This document shows, piece after piece, positions 36,357 through 44,022 of a DNA stretch of 64,000 nt. A program made the position numbers and the translations under genes. The notes below the pieces were generated by a model that was given only the letters and a program-made list of their open reading frames with translations, was not told where the DNA came from and did no database searches. How positions within the stretch are numbered: the stretch's first letter is position 1; every line of letters starts with the position of its first letter. Origin of the DNA: Methylocaldum marinum (lineage in GTDB: Bacteria > Pseudomonadota > Gammaproteobacteria > Methylococcales > Methylococcaceae); assembly GCF_003584645.1 (NCBI RefSeq), contig NZ_AP017928.1:4088501-4152500 (forward strand), given 5' to 3'.

Positions 36357-37795
36357 CGGGGTCCCGCTTTGCCCTCAACCGGTTGCGGCCGAGCCCGCGG
36401 CGTTCTCCGGCGCAGGATTTCGGTCAGGCTTTCGGCGGTCCGGAAGCCCGACAGGGGGATGCCCTGAGCCACAAAGGACGGCGCCTCCTCGAAGCCGAGT
36501 TCGAGCGCCTCGGCCGTGTCCCTTGCGATTGCCTCGCCGATCTCCCTCGAGGAAAGACACTGGAAGAAATCGGCCCGATCGATCCCCAGCCTGGCGGCGA
36601 GCGAGGACAAGGCATGGCCTTCGTACCAGACCTCGCCGAAGGCCGGGGGATTCCGTGTCAGAAGCTCGCTGCGCATACGCTGAAAGGCGCCCAGCCGGTC
36701 GGCGCAGCGGGACACGCGGGCCGCTTCGCCGGCTACCGGATCGTACACCGGGATGAAGTCGCGGAAGATCACGCGCACGTTTCCATCGGTGGCCAGCAGC
36801 CGGTCGATTTCGCGGTGGGTCTGCCGGCAAGGCGCGCAGCGGTAATTGGTGTAGACGACGATACGCAATTCGCCCGCTCCACCCAATGCGGGAGCATTCG
36901 CCTCGGTCATGGGCAGACGGGGCGGAGGGGGTTCCTCGAACAGGATTTCGATGCGGGCAGAGGCGCGCAGGCTTTCGACAAATGTCGTGCGGCGGGCGTG
37001 AGCTTTGCGGAAAGACAGGTATTGGCGGGCGCGTTCGGGGTCCGATACCGGCCGGCCGGCCGCGCGTTCCGCCTCGATGAAGGCATGCAATTCCTCATCG
37101 CCGACCGTCGTGTCCCCCGTAATTTGTTTCAGTAGAACTTCAGCAGCGACGCCGCGTCGCCGCGCCTCCCGGCCGAGCAGACGATGCTCGATGAGCGTCT
37201 CCGCATTGCGCCGGCGTTCGAGATGAATTTCCTTTCGCAGCCGATAAAAGTGAAGCGCCGCGGCTTGCTCGAGCGCGTCGGCCGGGATCGGGACATCGTC
37301 CACCCAAGCCACGGTTCGTTGCGGAGGTAGCGGCTGTTCGAGCTCCCCGCTTTCCGGAAGCAGGATTTTGACGGCATGGCCTTTCCCGAGATCGCGGCGG
37401 GCTTCGGCTTCCGCAGTCGCCCGCGCTTTCTGCTCCAGATAGTGGCGAATCGCGGGGTCCTCCGCGGACGGGTTCCGCCGGGTCTCGACAGGTGCGAAGG
37501 GGCCCTCGAAATCTTCCGCCCGTGAGGATCGAAAGGCGCGTACTGCTTCGTTGGTGGCCGGCTCGGGCGAAGACGGCTTCGTTTCGGGCGAGGAGGCCCG
37601 AAGGCGGCGATCGATCAGGCGGTCCAGCGTTCGGCCTGCCTGATCGGCCAGAGCCTTGTGCAATCGGTCGATCTTCGGGCGCGAAAGCGCATCGATCTCG
37701 GATAAGGAAACGCTCTCGCCGCTGATTCTTAGCGCCGCCTGGTCGGCGAAAGCGGCCGGACTCATCGCCAAGAACATCAGAAGAACGATCCACAT
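36353..37795 (-). CDS. Periplasmic SurA-N-like / DsbA-like thioredoxin fusion protein
   Basis: A 480-residue exported protein: signal peptide MWIVLLMFLAMSPAAFA, then two segments resembling the N-terminal helical region of SurA-type chaperones (about 21-66 and 162-225), and a C-terminal thioredoxin fold (about 310-470). The thioredoxin active site is C320-APC, in IVVYTNYRCAPCRQTH, with the cis-Pro loop EEAPSFVAQG. It would act on disulfides of periplasmic clients; oxidase versus isomerase cannot be decided. It follows the anchored protein at 37805 by 9 bp, and its stop lies in the repeat element. Confidence 0.75.
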   Translation of the reverse strand: MWIVLLMFLAMSPAAFADQAALRISGESVSLSEIDALSRPKIDRLHKALADQAGRTLDRLIDRRLRASSPETKPSSPEPATNEAVRAFRSSRAEDFEGPFAPVETRRNPSAEDPAIRHYLEQKARATAEAEARRDLGKGHAVKILLPESGELEQPLPPQRTVAWVDDVPIPADALEQAAALHFYRLRKEIHLERRRNAETLIEHRLLGREARRRGVAAEVLLKQITGDTTVGDEELHAFIEAERAAGRPVSDPERARQYLSFRKAHARRTTFVESLRASARIEILFEEPPPPRLPMTEANAPALGGAGELRIVVYTNYRCAPCRQTHREIDRLLATDGNVRVIFRDFIPVYDPVAGEAARVSRCADRLGAFQRMRSELLTRNPPAFGEVWYEGHALSSLAARLGIDRADFFQCLSSREIGEAIARDTAEALELGFEEAPSFVAQGIPLSGFRTAESLTEILRRRTPRARPQPVEGKAGPR

Positions 37796-37804
37796 TGCAC
37801 GGTA

Positions 37805-38419
37805 TTATCGAACCGGTTCGCCGGGCTTCGCCGGATGCACTTCCTCGATGGGATCGCCGTCGAGTCCCCTCAGAAAATCCGAGAAACCGATGCCGAGTTC
37901 TTCGCGCAAAAGACGATCCGATTCCACCAGGACCAGTGTGCGCGCCAGGTGGTCACGCAGTGAATCCGGATCGCCGGGATCGAGAAATTCCGGCCGCAGC
38001 CCCACGGATGCCTCGCGCAGCCGCCGCAGGCCATCGAGCAAGCGTGTCATTCGCTCGGGGCTGAGCCTTTGGCCCAAACGCTGTTCCACCTCGCGTTCGA
38101 GCGCGCTGCTGACCAGGGTATCCCATTGCGCTTGGCGCATGGGATCGAACTCTGTATCGGGAGGGGGCGGCGGCATAGGAGTTCTTGGCGAGGAGGCCGG
38201 ACCGGATGGCTCTTGGCCCGGAGCGGCCGGGGTTTTATCCTGACGGGGCGAGGCCGGCGCCGGCCTCGCCCGCAACATCGCAAGCTCCCGTTCCGCCTTC
38301 TGCGCGCGTGCCCGCCAAAGTTCGGTCTCGTCGTCGACCGATACCTGCGGCGAACGGCCGAACAGAAGCGCCGCCGCCGCGATCCCTGCACCCGATAAGA
38401 AGGCGGCGATCCGGCTCAT
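37805..38419 (-). CDS. Membrane-anchored hypothetical protein, partner of the thioredoxin fusion
   Basis: A 204-residue protein with an N-terminal anchor (IAAFLSGAGIAAAALLF), a short coiled coil (ELWRARAQKAERELAMLRAR), a Pro/Ala-rich linker (about 55-90) and a C-terminal helical domain (ALEREVEQRLGQRLSPERMTRLLDGLRRLREA). No family was recognised. The 9-bp gap to the next gene implies co-translation and a shared periplasmic role. Confidence 0.75.
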   Translation of the reverse strand: MSRIAAFLSGAGIAAAALLFGRSPQVSVDDETELWRARAQKAERELAMLRARPAPASPRQDKTPAAPGQEPSGPASSPRTPMPPPPPDTEFDPMRQAQWDTLVSSALEREVEQRLGQRLSPERMTRLLDGLRRLREASVGLRPEFLDPGDPDSLRDHLARTLVLVESDRLLREELGIGFSDFLRGLDGDPIEEVHPAKPGEPVR

Positions 38420-38425
38420 GAGGAT

Positions 38426-39310
38426 TTAGTCGAGCTCCTGGTGTTGCTTGAACGGACCGCTATTCCAAGTCTCTCTCGAAAGGGCCTTCTGCCCTTCCCA
38501 GGAACTATGAAAGCAGTCGAGGTTGGAGAGCTCGCTCTGCGTAAAACGATAGGTGAAGCTCGCGTCGGTAAAGGTGATGAACTTGTCCTGGTTCTGCGCG
38601 GCCTTATTCTCGGTAACCTCGCGGAGGATCCGGTTATACGCAACGATGCGGGATAACACGAAGGCCCGATCCGCGTCGGTTGCCTGCGGCGAGAGCACCG
38701 AGCCGCAGTTGCCGGATCTCGCCCAAACGTCCGGGCAATCGACCAAGCCCAGCGCCTGCTTGACCCGACCCTGGTTATACACCTCGATGATGTTGGGGAT
38801 GGCCACCACCTGCACGGTAGCGCCCGCAGCCAGGTTCGTCAGCAAGGTATCCAGGCCGCCCTCGAAGCGCTCCCTGAACTGCCCATCGGTCGGCAAATCG
38901 GCGACGGAGTCCCGACAGGCATCGTTCGAACCCAGCAGCACGGTGGCGTAAGTCACGTTCTTGCCGGCCGCACCAGAAGCCTGGGACGTTAAATCGCCCA
39001 TCTCGGCACCGTTTTCGGCCGCCGTTTGATTACTGCGATGGCTATCGCCGAAGTTGGCGTCGATACGCTGGTTGTGCGATTCGACGTCGGGCAAGCCGAA
39101 AAGGTCCTCCCAAAAGCCGTGATAGCCGTTCACCCAGCTCAGGTGCGGATTGTCCAGTGGCGTATTCGCATTAAATCCCCGCGTCATGGAATCGCCCGTC
39201 GAAAAGAGCCGTTTCGGTTCGCTTTGGCCCGGCTCCAGGGCGAGTGCGGAGCGTACTACGAGGAACGCCGTCAATAGGGTTCCTGTTGCGGACAGACGAT
39301 GCGTTCTCAT
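38426..39310 (-). CDS. Secreted SGNH/GDSL hydrolase
   Basis: A 294-residue secreted esterase/lipase-like enzyme. A signal peptide (LLTAFLVVRSALA) is followed by block I FSTGDSMTRG (nucleophile about S41), block III VLLGSNDACRDS, and block V NLDCFHSSWEG carrying the catalytic Asp and His. ATG 39310 has AAGGGA at good spacing, so the longer upstream frame was not used. It ends 7 bp before the anchored protein at 38419, so all three genes may be one operon. Substrate unknown. Confidence 0.9.
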   Translation of the reverse strand: MRTHRLSATGTLLTAFLVVRSALALEPGQSEPKRLFSTGDSMTRGFNANTPLDNPHLSWVNGYHGFWEDLFGLPDVESHNQRIDANFGDSHRSNQTAAENGAEMGDLTSQASGAAGKNVTYATVLLGSNDACRDSVADLPTDGQFRERFEGGLDTLLTNLAAGATVQVVAIPNIIEVYNQGRVKQALGLVDCPDVWARSGNCGSVLSPQATDADRAFVLSRIVAYNRILREVTENKAAQNQDKFITFTDASFTYRFTQSELSNLDCFHSSWEGQKALSRETWNSGPFKQHQELD

Positions 39311-39641
39311 TGCGATTCCCTTTGCGCAGCGATTCCTAAGTGACTCATGAACCGCCAAGAAAGTTCATGAGTGCTGGCCCGGTCCGAGCTTATTGCTTCC
39401 ATTCTTTTCTGCTGTTTCGATAAGGCTCAAATACCCATCCTCCACCCTACAAAAAAGGAATGCCTTATCGAAAGCGATTTGGAAGAAGGCCGATGAACAA
39501 TTTTGCGCAGTAACCCGAATGGAAGCAAAAGGCGCATAGTTCGACCTCCGCGCGATTCGGTTTCTTGTCCGATTACGGCGACGAGCTTGCCAACGAGACG
39601 CTGGGCCTTGCGTAGACCACCCTGATCGCTGAACCAGGAGT

Positions 39642-39893
39642 CTACTGCCGGCGAGAGTCCTCGAGGAATCTCGTCCAGGTTTCATTTGGCTCCCACACGC
39701 GCCCGATATGTGCCCGGCCCTGCTCGGGCGACCAGTCGAGCCGAGCCTGGCCGTACAGCGCCATGAAGCAGGAGACCCGGTAATTGGCGGAGCAGTGGGC
39801 AAACGCCTTTTTGCCTTTCGACCGGTCCATCAGTTCGAGGAACTGCTGGAAATCGCTCCACTGGGGCGCGCGGTGAGTTAGCCTTGTTCGCCT
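39642..39893 (-). pseudogene. 5'-truncated protein-tyrosine-phosphatase-like gene
   Basis: About 84 in-frame codons (LTHRAPQWSDFQQFLELMDRS onward) match the C-terminal half of the small cysteine phosphatase family, including the catalytic loop HCSANYR (HCx4R form common in this family) and VWEPNETWTRFLED. The N-terminal half, normally another 60-70 residues, is absent; in its place is the 3' end of the PaiB-like gene, which overlaps by a few codons. An internal ATG at 39830 gives only 62 residues. Probably a deletion remnant. Confidence 0.6.
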
Positions 39894-40555
39894 TTTTGCG
39901 GATTCGTGGATTGGCTATCCCCGTCTGAATATTCCTCGATGAGACCCGCCATTTCCAGGGCGCCATGAGTCCCTTGTTGCTTGAGTCCAAGGACCACGCC
40001 CGCACAATTATGCGCGGGCTGATTCTGGCATAGCTTCCATTTGCCCACGAGTCTGGTGATTATGATCTCGATGCCGACAATGGCTTCCATCAGACGCGCG
40101 GTGAAGTCGCCGGGAGCGTCCGAGACCGACCACGGCGCGCTGAACGAGCTTTCCTGCCGCTCGGTAAGTGCTTCGAGCTGGTTTCGCAGCCAAACCGGGT
40201 CATCAACGACGCGAAGCGAACCATAGGCGTGTACGACCGCATAATTCCAGGTCGGAACCACCTTGCCGTGCTCGCGTTTCGTGGCGTACCAGGACGGTGT
40301 GACGTAACTGTCGGGACCCTGGAATATCGCCAATGCCTCCACATCCGCAACCAGGTTCCGCCACATCGGATTCGAGCGTGCAACATGACCGCGCAGCGCG
40401 CCGAATCGGCCCGGCTCTTCGGAGAGATGCGGAGGGATGTGATTGGCATCGATCCCGCCGGACGACAAGGTAGCCAGCGTGGCCAGCGGATGAGCGCGGA
40501 TCAGCCGGTGCAGGACTTCAAGTCGGGTTTCTTCGAAATGCGGCGGAACGTACAT
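39878..40555 (-). CDS. FMN-binding PaiB-like split-barrel protein
   Basis: A 225-residue member of the PaiB family (FMN-binding negative transcriptional regulator). Seen: MYVPPHFEETRLEVLHRLIRAHPLATLAT at the N-terminus, HIPPHL, GHVARSNPMWRN, SWYATKREHGKVVPTWNYAVVHAYG, all typical. The ATG at 40555 has GAGGAAGG immediately upstream. The last residues after CQNQPAHN diverge and overlap the truncated phosphatase, so the C-terminus may have been altered by the same deletion. Paralogues are flavin-dependent oxidases; the regulatory role is by family name only. Confidence 0.88.
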   Translation of the reverse strand: MYVPPHFEETRLEVLHRLIRAHPLATLATLSSGGIDANHIPPHLSEEPGRFGALRGHVARSNPMWRNLVADVEALAIFQGPDSYVTPSWYATKREHGKVVPTWNYAVVHAYGSLRVVDDPVWLRNQLEALTERQESSFSAPWSVSDAPGDFTARLMEAIVGIEIIITRLVGKWKLCQNQPAHNCAGVVLGLKQQGTHGALEMAGLIEEYSDGDSQSTNPQKGEQG

Positions 40556-40600
40556 AGCCTTCCTCGTCAATTTGCGGCCGGAAACGGGCGTTGCGGGATT

Positions 40601-40843
40601 TTACACCGTCCGCGGCGATGAACCGTTCGAAGCGGGAAGCACATAGGAAACCCGGGTGTCATTGACCGTGACCACACCCTGCTTCTGCAGCTCTTGTAGC
40701 AGGGACGTCAACTCTTGTTCGGACAATTGCTTCTGAAATAGGGAGTTGATCGTGCTCGCGAGTGTTTTCGCAGTGCGCGGCTTTGAAGCGCCGCGGCGCT
40801 GGAGATCACTGATGATTAGGTCGAGTTTCTCGGGTGCGGCCAT
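40601..40843 (-). CDS. Small hypothetical protein with winged-helix-like sequence
   Basis: An 80-residue product (from ATG 40843; a GTG at 40861 adds six residues) reading MAAPEKLDLIISDLQRRGASKPRT then two more helices and a final beta hairpin VVTVNDTRVSYVLP. The pattern of three helices and a hairpin resembles a small winged helix. No family name recognised. It is separated from paiB by 45 bp on the same strand. Confidence 0.6.
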   Translation of the reverse strand: MAAPEKLDLIISDLQRRGASKPRTAKTLASTINSLFQKQLSEQELTSLLQELQKQGVVTVNDTRVSYVLPASNGSSPRTV

Positions 40844-40972
40844 CGGATGTGCCGCTTTCACGATCGGTATGTCGGTAACGTCCCGCGATCGGCAAGCCAG
40901 AATCTTCCTGCTTTTGAGACGTTGAATCAGAGGATCGAAACCGGTGTCCTCAAAAAAGTGGCGTCATACCCC

Positions 40973-41079
40973 AAGTTCCCCTGCATCGAGATACAGGGCA
41001 TCGGCAAACAGTCCAGCCGTCGCTAAAGCGTAGATGAAAACGCCGAAATCTTGGAACTGCCGCGCTACCGGGGGAACTT
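40973..41079. repeat. 107-bp segment bounded by AAGTTCCCC inverted repeats
   Basis: AAGTTCCCC at 40973-40981 and GGGGAACTT at 41071-41079 are exact complements. On the minus strand a short stop-to-stop frame inside reads like protein (QFQDFGVFIYALATAGLFAD) but has no start or ribosome site. It may be a small mobile or repeated element or a gene remnant. The rest of 40862-41189 holds nothing I can support. Confidence 0.4.
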
Positions 41080-41189
41080 TTCAGGCGTAAAGCGGCCTTG
41101 AGCAGTAAGCGCTGATGAATTGTCGCCAACGAGCGCTGTGGACGCGGGAGCAACTTCGAATGTATCCGTTTTTGGGGTTGGATTGAAAA

Positions 41190-42278
41190 ATGCCCGTCAC
41201 CGGGCCGGCAGACTTATTCCCTGCGGGTGACTCGAAACCGCCTGATGTCGGCAAAGACGCGCTGAGCGGGGACCTGCCGGATCGGAAAATTCTGAAGACC
41301 TGTTTGAGTCCCATGCCTATGAAGCCGATGAAGAACGTTTCGGAACGCTTTCGAGCCGCCTATCTCGGCCTGCTTGAGAACGGGGAATTGGAACAGCGGG
41401 TCCGTATCGCCCGGCAGCACCTGCAATCCTGCGATCTCTGCGCGCGCTATTGCCGGGTCGATCGGCTGCGGACCACTCAAGGCGTGGTTTGCAGGACCGG
41501 GGACCGTGCCGTTGTGTATAGCTATGGTCCGCATCGCGGCGAAGAGGATGTGCTGCGCGGCTGTAACGGCTCGGGGACGATTTTCTTCAGTTGGTGCAAC
41601 ATGCGCTGTGAATTCTGCCAAAACTGGGAAATCAGCCAAAAAGGCGAGGGTCGCGAGGTTGAACCGGAACAATTGGCGGCGATGATGCTGGACTTGCAGG
41701 CCCGAGGCTGCCACAACATCAATTTCGTCACTCCTAGCCATGTGGTGGCGCAAATTCTGGCAGCGACGTTGATCGCTGCCCGGCAGGGGCTGAAGCTACC
41801 GCTGGTCTACAACAGCGGTGGCTATGACAGTCCCGAAGCTCTCGCTCTGCTGGACGGGGTCATCGACGTCTACATGCCGGACATGAAATACGGCGATTCC
41901 GTTACCGCCCATCGGTATTCGCATGTGCGGAATTATTGGGAGTTCAGTCGGGCGGCGGTCAAGGAAATGTACCGCCAGGTCGGCGACTTGCGGCTGGATG
42001 ACAATGGTTTGGCCTATCACGGCTTGCTGGTTCGCCATCTCGTCCTTCCGGCCGGCCTGGCCGGCACGGAAAATGTTCTGGAATTCATCACCCGGGAGAT
42101 TTCCACCGAAACCTATCTCAATCTGATGGGCCAGTATTATCCGTGCTACCGGGCCGAAGAGCGTCCGGAATTGGCGCGTCCGATTACTGCGGCGGAGTAC
42201 AGGGAAGCGCTGGACATCGCCAGGCGTTTCGGTTTGGCCCGGCAGGATCGAATTTCGCGGAGAGGCCGTCTACTTTGA
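41190..42278 (+). CDS. Radical SAM protein, PflA/AmmeMemoRadiSam-like
   Basis: A radical SAM enzyme of up to 362 residues. The cluster motif is CNMRCEFCQNW (CxxxCxxC); other cysteines (CDLCARYCRVDR, VVCRTG) precede it, as in the family of putative pyruvate-formate-lyase-activating-like proteins. HNINFVTPSHVVAQI, YNSGGYDSPEALALLDGVIDVYMPDMKY and GLLVRHLVLPAG are diagnostic. Start uncertain: ATG 41190 gives a non-conserved 40-residue leader, and ATG 41313 is a plausible alternative. No AMMECR1 or Memo partner is adjacent. Confidence 0.88.
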   Translation: MPVTGPADLFPAGDSKPPDVGKDALSGDLPDRKILKTCLSPMPMKPMKNVSERFRAAYLGLLENGELEQRVRIARQHLQSCDLCARYCRVDRLRTTQGVVCRTGDRAVVYSYGPHRGEEDVLRGCNGSGTIFFSWCNMRCEFCQNWEISQKGEGREVEPEQLAAMMLDLQARGCHNINFVTPSHVVAQILAATLIAARQGLKLPLVYNSGGYDSPEALALLDGVIDVYMPDMKYGDSVTAHRYSHVRNYWEFSRAAVKEMYRQVGDLRLDDNGLAYHGLLVRHLVLPAGLAGTENVLEFITREISTETYLNLMGQYYPCYRAEERPELARPITAAEYREALDIARRFGLARQDRISRRGRLL

Positions 42279-42450
42279 GCCAAAAGACTGACGCCCATTC
42301 AAAATAAGCAGTGGGGCTTGCTACTCAAAGTCCGCACGGCGTTCCCCGAGCGCAGTAGCGGGCCGGCGTACGCCGAATTCTGCACCTAGTCCGGCCATGC
42401 ATTCGGGGCAACAGCCGGAAGCCATCGCCCCCGAATGCCGGCTACTCGCC

Positions 42451-42903
42451 TTATTCAGCCTTACATATGCCCGGACAATCGGCGCCGCCTTTGGCGGGGT
42501 CGCAGTCGTCGTTGGGATCGTCGACACAGACCTGGCCATCGGGGCACTGGAGGCCTGCTATCCCGCCGCAGGCTACGGGTTCGGTTTTCACGCACTCGCC
42601 CTCGTGGTCGATGGATACGCCTGCGGCAGCCGCTTCGCAGGCATTGCCATAGGTTTTTCCGTCGCAACCGCAGACCGGTTTGAATTCTCTGGTACAGGCG
42701 TCGGGTTTGGCTTTGCATATGCCCTGTGCATCCGCGACCTTGCATTGGCCGACGCCAAGGTCACAGTATTGCCCTTCCGGGCAGGTTAACCCGCGGATAG
42801 TACCGCAGATGGTTTCCGGAGATTCGGGCTGAGTCTCGCGATCACAGCCGGACAGGAGAACAACCAGGGAAAGATAAACCATCAATATGATGTGCCTTTT
42901 CAT
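42451..42903 (-). CDS. Kazal-type protease-inhibitor lipoprotein
   Basis: A 150-residue cysteine-rich lipoprotein. The signal ends in lipobox VLLSGC, so Cys20 should be lipidated. The central Kazal domain reads CTREFKPVCGCDGKTYGNAC, with the canonical CxC-DGKTYGNxCxA pattern, ending in GVSIDHEGEC. Flanking repeats with CPEGQYCD and CPDGQVCVD resemble small disulfide knots. Kazal domains inhibit serine proteases, so a surface protease inhibitor is inferred, perhaps against predators or competitors. The neighbours give no further hint. Confidence 0.87.
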   Translation of the reverse strand: MKRHIILMVYLSLVVLLSGCDRETQPESPETICGTIRGLTCPEGQYCDLGVGQCKVADAQGICKAKPDACTREFKPVCGCDGKTYGNACEAAAAGVSIDHEGECVKTEPVACGGIAGLQCPDGQVCVDDPNDDCDPAKGGADCPGICKAE

Positions 42904-43430
42904 ACACTATTCTCCATGTTGTCCAACATCCTGCGATGTTGTCGTAAGGCCATTAGATGCCGTAATTTTGCTCGAGCCCGGTCTCCCTTTATCTTCCATA
43001 TCATCCTCCGTGCACTCCTTTAGCGGGCGCCGGCCCAGTATAAGTACGCATTGAGAATGGCGTAAAGCTTTGTTTGCAGAAGGCGCATGAGCGCTTACCG
43101 GTCTGTCACCACGGTTCGAGACAAGTCTGCACCTGCGACGAAAACCGGAAGACTGCGGGTAAGTGACGAGCCGCGTGAGTCAAGGTCGCGCGTCTGCGCG
43201 CCCTGACAGCGGGCCGAAATGCCGGGCGGGTATCTATGGGGCTGATAACTGGACTGGCGAATGCCAAGCGATCGGCACCACATTTTTCCGCCGCATGGGC
43301 GTTCAGGCTGATTCGGCTAATCCGGCAAGAGGTGCAAAAAAAATCAAAACGCATCGTCAGATTTTTCTGACGTCGCATACGGACTATACTGTACGCGTTT
43401 TAACCGGCCGTTCGATCATCGAATCAGTTC
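42904..43430. other. Intergenic region upstream of the metal-efflux operon
   Basis: No gene supported in 527 bp. Its right end contains a candidate operator and -10 box for the operon that begins at 43431. The left end must hold the promoter for the leftward Kazal lipoprotein, but I could not define it. Confidence 0.5.
43355..43390 (+). promoter_or_regulatory. Candidate operator and -10 box of the czc-type operon
   Basis: CGTCAGA-TTTT-TCTGACG (43355-43372) is a perfect 7-bp-arm inverted repeat lying where the -35 would be for TATACT at 43385-43390. This layout suits a MerR- or two-component-type regulator of a metal pump. No regulator gene lies in the window, so the assignment is tentative. 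Confidence 0.45.
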
Positions 43431-43829
43431 GTGACCATCCGTCTTCCGCGTACGTTCCTCCTGGTCCTCCTGACGCTGATGCAAGTCATTGCGCCGTGGA
43501 CACATGCGCACACCGGGGACGAAACCGGCGGCTTCCTCCATGTTCCGGGACTGGAATTTTTCTCGAAAACCGGAAAAGCGACGATCCAGGCCGATGCACC
43601 GCCGCTCGAACGGGACGTCATTATCGGCGTTCAAGCCGGATTTTGGGGAGAGGCCGGCAAAGCCAAGCTTTCCCCGAGCGCGGACAATGAGCCATGTCTC
43701 CACACCGCCGCCATGACGGTCCGGCACCCGCAACTTGCCGCACACCTAGCTTCGATCGAAACCCCACGCTTGCCGCCTTCGCGCTTTTACCGCGTTGCCG
43801 TTCCGCGCGCTCCACCGCCAAACATTTGA
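43431..43829 (+). CDS. Secreted hypothetical protein at the head of the metal-efflux operon
   Basis: A 132-residue protein starting at GTG, with a signal peptide (LLVLLTLMQVIAPWTHA). The mature part has scattered His (HTGDETGGFLH, HTAAMTVRHPQLAAH) and no clear domain. It precedes czcC by about 190 bp on the same strand. A metal-related periplasmic role is guessed from position and the signal peptide. Confidence 0.65.
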   Translation: MTIRLPRTFLLVLLTLMQVIAPWTHAHTGDETGGFLHVPGLEFFSKTGKATIQADAPPLERDVIIGVQAGFWGEAGKAKLSPSADNEPCLHTAAMTVRHPQLAAHLASIETPRLPPSRFYRVAVPRAPPPNI

Positions 43830-44022
43830 TCGAATCCCTGTTTTGAAGGACATTCGCGCTTCGTCCCAGGTTTGACGAGATGTCCGCCCACGCGGTGGAT
43901 GGCCGTTGACGCAAACAACCTGGATTGGGCGTGCGTCGGACGGGGAAGCGCCGGGACGTTTCCCGTCCAGCCCGAGCCGCGGCTACCGTGGTCGCCGCTC
44001 GCGACTTTGGGAGAAAAATATC

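Noticed and set aside
36016..36756. Open frames across the MITE-like element
   Set aside because: They arise from GC-rich palindromic DNA and run out of frame into the thioredoxin fusion gene.
39365..39802. 145-codon minus-strand frame near the truncated phosphatase
   Set aside because: It is in a different frame from the phosphatase remnant and shows no domain.
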